Below are positions 28,094 through 37,041 of a stretch of DNA of 41,365 bases, piece after piece; positions within the stretch are counted from its first letter, which is position 1; each line of letters opens with the position of its first letter. The DNA lies in IMG/VR virus record IMGVR_UViG_3300020473_000056, positions 1-41,365 of that record; one strand, written 5' to 3'. A program made the position numbers and the translations under genes. This DNA is from a virus. The notes under the pieces were generated by a model. It saw nothing but the letters and a program-made list of their open reading frames with translations. It did not search any database and was not told where the DNA came from.

Positions 28094-28966
28094 ATGTTTA
28101 TAAAAGGTGTAGGTAAAGTTACAGAGGCAATGTTTAAAGCTGCTTCTAAAAAGGTTAATAAACTTAAAAAGAAAAAAGATAAACTTGAAAAAGAGTCAAT
28201 TGTAACTGCAAAAAAAGACCCTGCAGTTATAGCTGAACTAAAAAAAATGAAACCAGGTTCAATGCCAGGTATTAAATCTGGAAGTAGAGAATCTGATGCT
28301 TTAAAAAATGTTTTAGGTCCAAAAGATTTTACATCTCAAAGTAGTAATACAAAAGGTTTACCAAGATTTACTGGACTACCTAGTAAAAAAGCAGCTTCAA
28401 TGACAGCTTCTACTAAAAAATTAAGTAAAGAATTTGCTAAAAAAGAAAGAACTAAAAAAAGATTAATGGAATTAAATAGAAAAAAAAATCTAACTGAAGC
28501 TGAGAAGTTAGAGGAAAGAGGATTAAAAAGAGATTTTGGTTCAATTAAAAGTTTACAAAAAGAAACTTCAAAAATGAAAAATACTTTAGATAAAAGAAAG
28601 AAAAAACTTCCACCAGGTGTTAGAGGTATGGCAGATTTTAGTCCTGAAGAATTAGAAAAAATTAATAAATCTCTTAATAAAAAATCTGGTGGTCCACTTG
28701 ATTATAAAAAAAAGGGTGAGATTAAAAAACGTAGAGGATTTAAAGAAACTAAAAAATTAAAAGTTGACCAAAAACCAAAAAAAAGACAGCAACCAATTGA
28801 CCCTAGAGATATATTTATAGAAGGACCTAGAACTACAGGTGGTAATAAAGGTGGTTCTAGAAAAGGTAAGGTTATTGAAAGTTTACCTACACCTAGAAGA
28901 GGAAATGGTAAACTAAGAGGTATGGGTAAAGCACTACGTGGTGGTGGTAAAGTAATGAGAGTTTAA
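28094..28966 (+). CDS. 290-residue very basic protein ending in GGGKVMRV
   Basis: ATG 28094, 4 nt after the previous stop, AAGG upstream; a longer frame to 28028 overlaps that gene. Dominated by K (K-K-V-N-K-L-K-K-K-K-D-K-L). Contains S-G-G-P-L-D-Y near 218 and ends G-K-L-R-G-M-G-K-A-L-R-G-G-G-K-V-M-R-V, parallel to the tail of the preceding protein. Extreme charge suggests DNA contact, perhaps condensing packaged DNA. Not recognised. Confidence 0.7.
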   Translation: MFIKGVGKVTEAMFKAASKKVNKLKKKKDKLEKESIVTAKKDPAVIAELKKMKPGSMPGIKSGSRESDALKNVLGPKDFTSQSSNTKGLPRFTGLPSKKAASMTASTKKLSKEFAKKERTKKRLMELNRKKNLTEAEKLEERGLKRDFGSIKSLQKETSKMKNTLDKRKKKLPPGVRGMADFSPEELEKINKSLNKKSGGPLDYKKKGEIKKRRGFKETKKLKVDQKPKKRQQPIDPRDIFIEGPRTTGGNKGGSRKGKVIESLPTPRRGNGKLRGMGKALRGGGKVMRV

Positions 28967-29647
28967 ATGTCTTATAATCCTTCAGGTTCATATAATTTTA
29001 ATTTAGAAATAGGTGATGTTATTCAAGAAGCTACTGAGATGATTGGTGGTGAGGTAACTCTTGGTGAAGAACCTAGAAGTGCAAGAAGGTCAATTAATTT
29101 AATATTAAGTGACTGGCAGAATAGAGGTGTTTGTTTATGGACAACAAATACAACAACTGTAAGTGTAGCTGCTAGTACATCTCAAGTAAGTTTAGGTAGT
29201 CATGTAAGTGACGTAATGCAAGTGGTGGTTAATAGAGATAATACAGATTTAGAAATGACACGTATATCTTATGAAGAATATTTAAAGATACCTAATAAAG
29301 GACAAACAGGTAGACCCTCACAATATGCTATTAAAAGATTTAGTGATAATGTACAATTATTTATGTGGTCAGTACCAGATGTAAATACTGATAAATTAAA
29401 AATTGAAAAGATTGATTATATGCAGGATGTAGATAAATCTGCAGTACAAAATGCAGATATGCCAAGAAGATTTTTACCTGCACTAACAACTGGTTTAGCT
29501 TATTATATGTCATTAAAAAGACCAGGTATATCTGAAGCAAGAGCAACTTTTTTAAAAAGAGAATATGAAGAAAGACTTGGTTTTGCAATGACTGAAGATA
29601 AAGAAAGAGCATCTTTATATATTACACCTAAGATTGGTTCAATATAA
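28967..29647 (+). CDS. Connector/tail adaptor protein (P22 gp4-like)
   Basis: 226 residues. D-V-I-Q-E-A-T-E-M-I-G-G-E near 18-30, R-R-S-I-N-L-I-L-S-D-W-Q-N-R-G-V near 40-55, V-V-V-N-R-D-N near 85, K-I-P-N-K-G-Q-T-G-R-P-S-Q-Y near 107-120, and C-terminal helix A-T-F-L-K-R-E-Y-E-E-R-L. This is the pattern of phage proteins following the portal in the neck. Probably bridges portal and tail nozzle (the gp10-like protein at 38025). Confidence 0.75.
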   Translation: MSYNPSGSYNFNLEIGDVIQEATEMIGGEVTLGEEPRSARRSINLILSDWQNRGVCLWTTNTTTVSVAASTSQVSLGSHVSDVMQVVVNRDNTDLEMTRISYEEYLKIPNKGQTGRPSQYAIKRFSDNVQLFMWSVPDVNTDKLKIEKIDYMQDVDKSAVQNADMPRRFLPALTTGLAYYMSLKRPGISEARATFLKREYEERLGFAMTEDKERASLYITPKIGSI

Positions 29648-29937
29648 TGGCAGTAGGTAAACGAGCTAAAGCAGTATGTGACATATGTGGATTTGTATAT
29701 CCTCATAATGTAATGAAAAAAAATAGTTTTGGTTTATTAGTTTGCCCTACAGATTTTGATGGAGCTTTTGATGAAAAAAATCATCCACAAAATAAAGCTC
29801 CAGATGTAAAAGATGATGAAACAATTAAAGACCCTAGACCACCTAAAAGTGAATCTTTCACAAGTTGGAATAATCAAGAAACTAATTGGGAAGCAACAAC
29901 AAATTTTTGGAATATAGTGAGTAAAAATAATGCCTGA
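29647..29937 (+). CDS. Small zinc-ribbon protein
   Basis: 96 residues. C-D-I-C-G-F near 11-16 and G-L-L-V-C-P-T-D-F-D-G near 29-39 form a likely zinc site with a C-x-x-C knuckle and one further cysteine; a D or H may be the fourth ligand. Followed by K-N-H-P-Q-N-K and acidic linkers. The same type of protein, with C-x-x-C or degenerate residues, occurs beside tail genes of many phages. Overlaps neighbours by 1 and 8 nt. Confidence 0.72.
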   Translation: MAVGKRAKAVCDICGFVYPHNVMKKNSFGLLVCPTDFDGAFDEKNHPQNKAPDVKDDETIKDPRPPKSESFTSWNNQETNWEATTNFWNIVSKNNA

Positions 29938-31759
29938 TTTAACTGGAACAAAGATTTCTAATACATATAAAAGACTTATGCAAGTTAAGTCTTCTGATAA
30001 TGCAGGGATAACCTCATCTCTACAGACTATTCAGTCAGGTGACAATGTTGACTCACCTTTACAACTTTCAAACTCTACATTAAATGTTAATGGTACTTTT
30101 GCAATAGGTGGAGTAAACCTTACTGCAACTGTATCATCTTTAAATGCAACTGCAGATATTTCAGGTGGTGAAGGTTATGTAGTCGTATCAGGAACTAATG
30201 TTTATAAAAGAAGTTTTTCTGCAGGTAATGGTATTAATATTACCAGTAATGATGGAGTTGCAAGTAATACAGGTATTGCCTTAACAAGTACAATAAGTAA
30301 TCTTCAAAGCTTTGGTGCTTCAGTAGTTTCAGCTACAACATTAGATGTATCAAAAACTATTACTTCTTCAATTGTAAGTGCAGTAGATATAAGAGGAGCA
30401 ACAGTAAGTGCAGCACAATTAAATGCAGCCAATGCAACAATTGTAAGTACAGTATCAGCAGGATTTTTTGTAGGTGATGGTTCAGGTTTAACAAATGTTC
30501 CTTCTGCTGAAGGTGGCACAGTAAATGCAGTGGTTGCAGGGACAGGACTTAATGCAACTGTTAATGGTGTTACTTCAACAACTGTAAATACGAGTGGTAC
30601 TATAAATGTTAATCCTAATCAATCTTTAGGTACAGTATCAGTTTCAACAGGTTTAATTGTTCCACAAGGAGCAATAACTTTTTCAGTTCCAGTAAGTGGA
30701 ACTTCAGCAGTCTTTACAGGTAATGTATCAGCAGCAAATATTTATGCATCAACAAATGTATTTGTAGGTGGAACTGCAGTACCAACTGCTTCAAATGTAG
30801 CAGCAGTATCAGCATTAGTATCAGTAAACACAGCAGCAATTACTTCTATTAATGCTATTGTTGGAGACTCTATTGCCACAAGTGCAGCATTAGCTGCAGT
30901 TTCAGCAGCATTAGCTACAAGTATAGGTAATACTAATACTGCATTAGCAACAACTTCAGCAGCATTAGCTACAAGCATAGGTAATAGTAATACTAATATA
31001 GCTGCAGTTTCAGTTTTAACTTCAGTAAATAAAGCTGACATTGCAACAAACGTAGCAGCTATTACTTCAGCAAATACAGTTATAGGTGCAGTGTCTGTAC
31101 TTACAAAAACAAATTTAGATGCTATTACTTCAATTAATACAGTTGTAGGAAATGTTTCATCAACTCTTGCAACAAGTATTGCAAATGTTTCATCAACTAT
31201 GGCAACTTCCATAGGTAATTCAAATACTAATATTGCTGCAGTATCAGTATTAGCTTCAGTAAATCTTGCAAGAATAGTTGCAACTTCAGCAGCTTTAGCT
31301 ACAAGTATAGGTAATCAATTACCTAAAGCAGGTGGAGCAATGACTGGAATACTTTCAGCAACTGATGTTATATGTAGTGGAGTAGGTGTAGATGTAGATG
31401 CACTATTAGGAAAAGATTTAAGAATTGCAAAAGCTGCAGTAGCTGATATTGTAAGTTTAACTGATGGTACAAATATATCAGTAGATTTTAATTCAGGTCA
31501 AAACTTTGCAGTACAGTTAGCAGGTAATAGAACAATAGATAATCCTACAAATTGTGTTCCTGGACAAACAGGAAGTATATTTGTAATACAGGATGGAACA
31601 GGAAGTAGAACTTTATCATTTGGAAGTAATTATAAATTTCCTGGTGGTACTGCTCCTACATTATCAACAGGTGCAAGTGCAGCAGATAGGATTGATTATA
31701 TTACATTTACATCAACAAATATTCATGCAGTTGCTACATTAAATGTGAGTACAGCTTAG
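29930..31759 (+). CDS. Repeat-rich tail fibre protein
   Basis: 609 residues. N-terminus M-P-D-L-T-G-T-K-I-S-N-T-Y likely anchors to the tail. Middle (about 80-315) is S/T/V/A/N-rich, beta-helix-like. Residues about 315-465 contain repeated A-L-A-T-S-I-G-N and I-A-A-V-S-V-L units, a trimeric coiled coil or stalk. The last 100 residues form a compact domain with G-T-G-S-R-T-L-S and G-T-A-P-T-L-S-T, shared with the fibre at 37042. No enzymatic motif. Confidence 0.8.
   Translation: MPDLTGTKISNTYKRLMQVKSSDNAGITSSLQTIQSGDNVDSPLQLSNSTLNVNGTFAIGGVNLTATVSSLNATADISGGEGYVVVSGTNVYKRSFSAGNGINITSNDGVASNTGIALTSTISNLQSFGASVVSATTLDVSKTITSSIVSAVDIRGATVSAAQLNAANATIVSTVSAGFFVGDGSGLTNVPSAEGGTVNAVVAGTGLNATVNGVTSTTVNTSGTINVNPNQSLGTVSVSTGLIVPQGAITFSVPVSGTSAVFTGNVSAANIYASTNVFVGGTAVPTASNVAAVSALVSVNTAAITSINAIVGDSIATSAALAAVSAALATSIGNTNTALATTSAALATSIGNSNTNIAAVSVLTSVNKADIATNVAAITSANTVIGAVSVLTKTNLDAITSINTVVGNVSSTLATSIANVSSTMATSIGNSNTNIAAVSVLASVNLARIVATSAALATSIGNQLPKAGGAMTGILSATDVICSGVGVDVDALLGKDLRIAKAAVADIVSLTDGTNISVDFNSGQNFAVQLAGNRTIDNPTNCVPGQTGSIFVIQDGTGSRTLSFGSNYKFPGGTAPTLSTGASAADRIDYITFTSTNIHAVATLNVSTA
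30880..31320 (+). repeat. Degenerate tandem repeats in the fibre stalk
   Basis: Repeated DNA units encode A-L-A-T-S-I-G-N-x-N and I-A-A-V-S-V-L-x-S-V-N blocks, several nearly identical in nucleotides (for example at 30947, 30961, 31215 and 31296). Recombination between them could shorten or lengthen the stalk. Confidence 0.7.
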
Positions 31760-32055
31760 TGGTTAGAAGAATACCTAGAAAAAAAGGTCAACCTGCTAAA
31801 AGTAAAAAACATTCAGACTTGTATACAGATGAAGACCCTAAAGGCACGATACATGGTTTGAAGTTTGCAACAGTAGCAGATGCACAAAGGTCAGTAAGAA
31901 AAATAAAAAACTCTACTCGTAAACATAATCATAAAACACAGGCAGCAATTGCAATGGAACAAAGAGCAAAAGCTGCAGGTAAAAATAAGGCAGCATTAGT
32001 TTATAGAAGATTTATTGAACAACAAAAAAGAAAAACAAAACTTAGGAAGGCTTAA
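31759..32055 (+). CDS. 98-residue basic protein, GTG start
   Basis: GTG at 31759 overlaps the stop of the fibre gene (TAGTG). M-V-R-R-I-P-R-K-K-G-Q-P-A-K-S-K-K-H-S-D-L-Y-T-D-E-D-P-K-G-T-I-H-G-L-K-F type start, then V-A-D-A-Q-R-S-V-R-K-I and a basic helical tail. Families with I-H-G-L-x-F-A...S-V-x-K-I occur widely in phages. Unknown function; a compact virion-associated basic protein is likely. Confidence 0.72.
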   Translation: MVRRIPRKKGQPAKSKKHSDLYTDEDPKGTIHGLKFATVADAQRSVRKIKNSTRKHNHKTQAAIAMEQRAKAAGKNKAALVYRRFIEQQKRKTKLRKA

Positions 32056-33518
32056 TGGCAGTATTTAATAATAATTTATTAGCAGGTGCAGGTGCACAAA
32101 GTAGTGACAGCACATATAAAATAGACCAATCAATTAGGTTTAATGCTAGCGATTATCCTAAGATGACAAGAACACCATCAAGTGCAGGTAATAGAAGAAC
32201 TTTTACTTTTAGCACTTGGATAAAACGAGGTGCTTTAAGTACAGACCAAGTGGTATTTGGTTCATATATCAATACTACAAATTATTTTTTAATTTATTTT
32301 GATAGCACAAATCATAGCACTGACAATACTTTTAGAGTTTATGAATATAATGGTAATGTTTTAAAATTTTGGGTCTATGGTACACAAAAGTTTCGTGACC
32401 CATCAGCTTGGTATCATTTTGTAGTAAGTGTTGACACAACAAATGCTGTTTCTAATGAACGAATAAGACTTTATGTAAATGGTTCAAGAATAACAGATTT
32501 AACTCAAAATCAACAACCCTCTTTAAACTATGAAACATATATCAATTCTACTAATCTACAAACCATTGGTGAATTTTATGGTAACTATTATCATTTTGAT
32601 GGGTATATGGCAGAAATGCATTTATTAGATGGCTATGCTTATGACCCTAGTTTCTTTGGCGAAACAAATAGCAATGGAATCTGGGTGCCTAAAGAATATA
32701 CGGGTAGTTATGGAACTAATGGATTTAAAATTGATGGCAGAGATAGCTCTGATTTAGGAGATGATGAATCAGGTCAAGGCAATGACTACACGACAAGTGG
32801 ACTTGCAGCACATGACCAAGTTAGTGACTCACCTACGAATAATTTTGCAACTTTTAATCCAGTAATGACAAATGATTCAGATTTTGAATTTTCAGAGGGA
32901 AATTTAAAATTAGATATGAATACAAATAAGAGTTGGTATGTGGGTGCTGGTGCAAGTATGTCTATGACATCAGGTAAATGGTATTGGGAAAGCTATTGGA
33001 ATAGTGGCGATTCATATACAATATGGGGTATTTTAGATACGGAACAGTTACATGCTTTAGCTGGTAGTGGTAGCACATCAATTTATGCCCTAAACTTTAA
33101 TGGTATTCAACCTAATTCAAGTGGTACAAATGACCAATATAGACAAGGTCAAGGTGGTTCTGCAATAGCAACAGGACAAGCTGGTGCTCCAGGAGGTATA
33201 TGGCAGTTTGCTTTAGATATGGATAATAAAAAAATGTGGCTTGGTTATAATGGAACTTATGTTGGTTCTGGAGACCCTGCTGGTGGTACAAATGAAACTT
33301 GGAGTTCAACATATATTGCATCTGATAGTTACACACCAATAAATCAAGGATATCAAATAAGTGCACATAGTATTCTTACATATAACTTTGGACAAGATAG
33401 TACATTTGCTGGTGCTACTAGTGCTGGTGGGAATAGTGATGCAAGTGGGATAGGTAACTTTAAATATAGTGTACCAAGTGGATTTAAGGCTTTGTGCACA
33501 AAGAATTTAGGGAGTTAA
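32055..33518 (+). CDS. LamG-like tail adhesin
   Basis: 487 residues. LamG/concanavalin-like domain at about 40-215: F-T-F-S-T-W-I-K-R near 50, W-Y-H-F-V-V-S-V-D near 117, R-L-Y-V-N-G-S-R-I-T near 136, Y-M-A-E-M-H near 185. Then F-K-I-D-G-R-D-S-S-D-L-G-D-D and a second beta domain with W-Y-W-E-S-Y-W near 313. Such domains bind sugars, so it probably recognises the host surface. Paralogous to the next gene. TAATG overlap with the basic protein upstream. Confidence 0.8.
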   Translation: MAVFNNNLLAGAGAQSSDSTYKIDQSIRFNASDYPKMTRTPSSAGNRRTFTFSTWIKRGALSTDQVVFGSYINTTNYFLIYFDSTNHSTDNTFRVYEYNGNVLKFWVYGTQKFRDPSAWYHFVVSVDTTNAVSNERIRLYVNGSRITDLTQNQQPSLNYETYINSTNLQTIGEFYGNYYHFDGYMAEMHLLDGYAYDPSFFGETNSNGIWVPKEYTGSYGTNGFKIDGRDSSDLGDDESGQGNDYTTSGLAAHDQVSDSPTNNFATFNPVMTNDSDFEFSEGNLKLDMNTNKSWYVGAGASMSMTSGKWYWESYWNSGDSYTIWGILDTEQLHALAGSGSTSIYALNFNGIQPNSSGTNDQYRQGQGGSAIATGQAGAPGGIWQFALDMDNKKMWLGYNGTYVGSGDPAGGTNETWSSTYIASDSYTPINQGYQISAHSILTYNFGQDSTFAGATSAGGNSDASGIGNFKYSVPSGFKALCTKNLGS

Positions 33519-33519
33519 T

Positions 33520-36351
33520 ATGGCAGCACCAACAATACCAAATGGCGAAGAACATTTCTTTCCGATAATCTACGAAGGTAATGGAGCTGGACAAAAGGTC
33601 GGAAATTTCGTACCTTTTACTGACCAAGCAACTGTAGCTAATAGTTGTTTAATTCAACCAGTTGCACAACGAAGACTTGGAAGGACACCAAGTTCAAATG
33701 GTAGTGGTACTACACTTACTTTTTCAGTTTGGATAAAAAGAAGTGAATTTGGAAGCACAATTAGACAAATTTTTATTGCAAATGATTATGCCTCCGTTGG
33801 TGAAGCTTTAGAGTTTAATACCAGTAATCAATTAAATTATTATTGTATTAAAAGTGCTCCAGGTTCGTATGATTGGAATTATGTCACAAACAGAACTTTT
33901 GAAGACACCAGCAAGTGGTATCATATTATGGTGGCTAGAGATACTACTGATTCAACACAAGCTGATAGAATAAAAATTTATGTTGATGGAGAAAGAATAA
34001 CTGATTTTGCTACTGAATCACAATCAGCATTAAATAGAACTGGATGGATGAACCAAACAACCTATGAAAATACTTTTGGGAATACAAATAATGCAAGTAT
34101 TGTTAGAGGAATTGGTTATCTTGCAGAAATGAATATGATAGATGGACAAGCACTACTACCAGCATCCTTTGGTATTACTGATACCTCAACTGGTCGTTGG
34201 ATTCCAAAAACTGTTGAACCTTTTCCTACAACTACAACCACATATACTGTAACTGTTGTTGGAGGAAATCCTTCAAATCATCCTTATCATAATGTTGGTT
34301 CTACAAATAAATATGCTATTGATGGTTCAACAGCTACAGCAGATGTAACTTTAACTTTAATAGAAGGTGCAACTTATAAGTTTGACCAAAGTGATAGTTC
34401 TAATTCTGGACACCCATTAAGATTTTCTACGACTGCAAATGGCACACATGGAGGTGGAACAGAATATACAACAGGTGTAACAACAGTAGGAACTCCAGGT
34501 TCTTCAGGTGCTTATACTGAAATCACAGTTGCTACAGGTGCACCAACATTATATTACTACTGTACAAATCATTCGGCTATGGGCTGGACAGCTAATACTC
34601 AAGACCAATATGGCACAAATGGATTTAGATGTAAGTTCCAAGATAGTTCAGCACTTGGAGATGATACAAGTGGTAAAGGAAATGACCTGACTGCTACAGG
34701 AATGTCCACTACAAACCAGACCACCGATAGTCCTACCCAAAATTTTGCAACAGGACTTGGTGGTTTTCAAACATCTTATGCAATGGCTATGAGTGAGGGT
34801 AATCTTAAATCAGAAGCAAGTGGTGGTCAAGCACAACACGGAAAAAGTCAAACAACTTTATCATTTGACCCAAGTGATTCAAATGGATATTATGCTGAGT
34901 ATACTGTCAATTCAACATCAAGTGTGGGTTCTAATTTTAATGTGGTTGGTATTACAGCAGAATATCAAAAAGTTGCAGTTCCAAGTGCTAGTTATGGTAA
35001 TGTTAATAATCAAGTTCAATATTATGAAGATGGTAGAGTAAGATTTACTAACTCAGCAGGTACAAGAACAGATATTGCTAGTTGGGGTTCAACTTGGGGT
35101 AATACTAGTACACCAGACATTATTGGTATATTTGTAAAAAATAATAAAATATATTTTAGTAAAAATGGTACTTGGCAAGGTAGTGCAGACCCTGACAATG
35201 AAACTGGGGGGTTAGGTATTGAAGGAACAATAGGTAGTAACAGAGTTGGTTTTCATCATACTGGTTATCGTTCTAGTAGCACTTATGGAACAATGACAGC
35301 TAATTTTGGTCAAAAAAGTTTTACTTACACTCCACCTACTGGTTATAAAAAATTAAATCAAGACAACTTGCCAGAGACTGCAAAAGGTATAAGTGGTTCA
35401 GTTTGGATAAAAAATCGTGATGCTACTGATAGTTGGATTTGGCAAGATTCATTAAGAGGAAAAAGTGAATATGGTTCTCCAGCTACTGCAACTCAATATA
35501 ATTCATCTATAACAGATGGAGTGAAAAAATTTCTTAAAGGTGGTGTTCAAATAGAGGATAATGTTGCAGTAAATACAAGTGGTGAATCGTATGTGGCTTT
35601 TAATTGGGTGTTAAATAATGGCACAAACGTTACTGATACATCAGGTGATTTAAGCACTGAACTACAAGCAAATCCTACTGCTGGTGTTAGTGTTGGTAAA
35701 TTTACAGTATCAGGAAGTGGTAATAAAACTTGGGCACATGGATTAGATGGTGTTCCTGAAGTAGGAATTTTATGTGCTTATAGTTCAACTAACTCTGGAA
35801 CATTCTATCATCATAAAATATCTACAACACCTTATAGCAGTGGACTTTTTCTTATAAATTCTAATAGTGCATTTACCTCTTCAAATATTTGGGGTTCTGC
35901 CAAACCAACCTCTACATTATGGACTGGATTAGTAGGCAGTCTTTTTAGTGCTGGTCAGCCATATATTTTTTATTCATTTAGAGGAATTGAAGGTTTTAGT
36001 AAATTTGGTAGCTACACTGGAAATGGCAGTGCAGATGGTTCGTTTATCTACACAGGATTTCGACCAGCTTGGTTAATGATTAAAAGAACTAATTCTGCAG
36101 CTAATTGGTACATTATTGATACTAAAAGAGACCCAATAAATCCTACTGGTCAGCATAATTTAAATGCAGATACAACAAGTGCAGAAAGTAGTAATGCAGG
36201 GTTGGCATCACTAGATATTTTATCTAACGGATTTAAAAACAGACAGGGTGCTGGAACTGGTATAAATGATTCTGGTTCTACATACATCTACATGGCATTT
36301 GCTGAACATCCATTCGTTGGGGATGGCACGAGTCCTGTAACTGCACGATAA
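33520..36351 (+). CDS. Large LamG-like adhesin with cupredoxin-like insert
   Basis: 943 residues. LamG-like domain at about 55-235 (T-F-S-V-W-I-K-R, K-W-Y-H-I-M-V-A-R-D, I-Y-V-D-G-E-R-I-T). Residues 240-365 are an insert relative to the paralog upstream, with G-H298-P-L-R-F and Y-Y-Y-C348-T-N-H351-S-A-M354-G, matching the His-Cys-His-Met set of type 1 copper sites. A second LamG/SPRY-like region follows near 400-600. The C-terminal 130 residues hold R-G-I-E-G-F-S-K-F-G-S-Y-T-G-N and F-A-E-H-P-F-V, a common phage tail C-terminal module. Receptor-binding role inferred. Confidence 0.82.
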   Translation: MAAPTIPNGEEHFFPIIYEGNGAGQKVGNFVPFTDQATVANSCLIQPVAQRRLGRTPSSNGSGTTLTFSVWIKRSEFGSTIRQIFIANDYASVGEALEFNTSNQLNYYCIKSAPGSYDWNYVTNRTFEDTSKWYHIMVARDTTDSTQADRIKIYVDGERITDFATESQSALNRTGWMNQTTYENTFGNTNNASIVRGIGYLAEMNMIDGQALLPASFGITDTSTGRWIPKTVEPFPTTTTTYTVTVVGGNPSNHPYHNVGSTNKYAIDGSTATADVTLTLIEGATYKFDQSDSSNSGHPLRFSTTANGTHGGGTEYTTGVTTVGTPGSSGAYTEITVATGAPTLYYYCTNHSAMGWTANTQDQYGTNGFRCKFQDSSALGDDTSGKGNDLTATGMSTTNQTTDSPTQNFATGLGGFQTSYAMAMSEGNLKSEASGGQAQHGKSQTTLSFDPSDSNGYYAEYTVNSTSSVGSNFNVVGITAEYQKVAVPSASYGNVNNQVQYYEDGRVRFTNSAGTRTDIASWGSTWGNTSTPDIIGIFVKNNKIYFSKNGTWQGSADPDNETGGLGIEGTIGSNRVGFHHTGYRSSSTYGTMTANFGQKSFTYTPPTGYKKLNQDNLPETAKGISGSVWIKNRDATDSWIWQDSLRGKSEYGSPATATQYNSSITDGVKKFLKGGVQIEDNVAVNTSGESYVAFNWVLNNGTNVTDTSGDLSTELQANPTAGVSVGKFTVSGSGNKTWAHGLDGVPEVGILCAYSSTNSGTFYHHKISTTPYSSGLFLINSNSAFTSSNIWGSAKPTSTLWTGLVGSLFSAGQPYIFYSFRGIEGFSKFGSYTGNGSADGSFIYTGFRPAWLMIKRTNSAANWYIIDTKRDPINPTGQHNLNADTTSAESSNAGLASLDILSNGFKNRQGAGTGINDSGSTYIYMAFAEHPFVGDGTSPVTAR

Positions 36352-36355
36352 AGTA

Positions 36356-36385
36356 TTGTATTTAAATAAATAATAGTTTATAATA
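36356..36385 (+). promoter_or_regulatory. Possible late promoter, AGTTTATAATA
   Basis: TTGTAT (36356-36361), 17-nt spacer, TATAAT (36379-36384), within AGTTTATAATA. It sits in a 70-bp gap, one of few in this arm, before a gene with a very strong ribosome site. Confidence 0.55.
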
Positions 36386-36421
36386 TTAATTAAAATAATA
36401 ACACATAAAAAAGGAGATAAC

Positions 36422-37030
36422 ATGTGGGCAAAAGTAAAAGCTGACCAAGTTATTGAAGTATTCAGTGGTGCTAAAGCTATAACTGATAGTAATGGTGTTC
36501 AGCATCCTTCAAGTATCTTCAGTAATTGGTCAAAAGATGAATTAAAAAATATAGGTATATATCCAGTAAATCAGGCAACACCTGCTGATAATAGATTTTA
36601 TAGAAATGGAGCTGCAAGTTATAGCTTTAGTAATGGAGTTGTTACTGAAACTATGAGTTCAACTCCACATGAAATAGCTGACGTTACAGTTACAGATGAG
36701 AATGGTAAGGTAGTTAATGATGAAGAAGGTAATCCAACAATACAAACTGGTTTAATTACACAATATAAAATGGATATTGATAAACGTGCTTATGATTTAT
36801 TACAACCATCAGATTGGATGGCAGTAAGACAATATGAAACTGGTGTTTCAATGACAGATGATTGGAAAAATTATAGAGCAGGTGTAAGAACTAAAGCTTC
36901 AGAAATGAAAACTGCAGTATCTGCTGTAACTTCAGTAGGAGCATTAAAAGATTTACATATAGTTTATGATGAAAATAATTCAATAGCAAGTGGGATATTG
37001 TATAACTTTGGTGAACCACCAACAAAATAG
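36422..37030 (+). CDS. Tail fibre assembly-like protein (DUF4376 type)
   Basis: 202 residues. W-A-K-V-K-A-D-Q-V-I-E-V-F near 2-14, I-F-S-N-W-S-K-D-E-L-K-N-I-G-I-Y-P-V near 32-49, then a helical C-terminal half with Q-P-S-D-W-M-A-V-R-Q. The L-x-x-I-G-I-Y-P-V strand and W..R helices are typical of tail fibre chaperones. Ribosome site AAGGAGATAAC is perfect. It may help fold the adhesins encoded just upstream. Confidence 0.72.
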   Translation: MWAKVKADQVIEVFSGAKAITDSNGVQHPSSIFSNWSKDELKNIGIYPVNQATPADNRFYRNGAASYSFSNGVVTETMSSTPHEIADVTVTDENGKVVNDEEGNPTIQTGLITQYKMDIDKRAYDLLQPSDWMAVRQYETGVSMTDDWKNYRAGVRTKASEMKTAVSAVTSVGALKDLHIVYDENNSIASGILYNFGEPPTK

Positions 37031-37041
37031 GGGAAAATTAA

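Noticed and set aside
30742-31212. 156-codon minus-strand frame in the fibre repeats
   Set aside because: Produced by the repeat composition of the fibre on the other strand.
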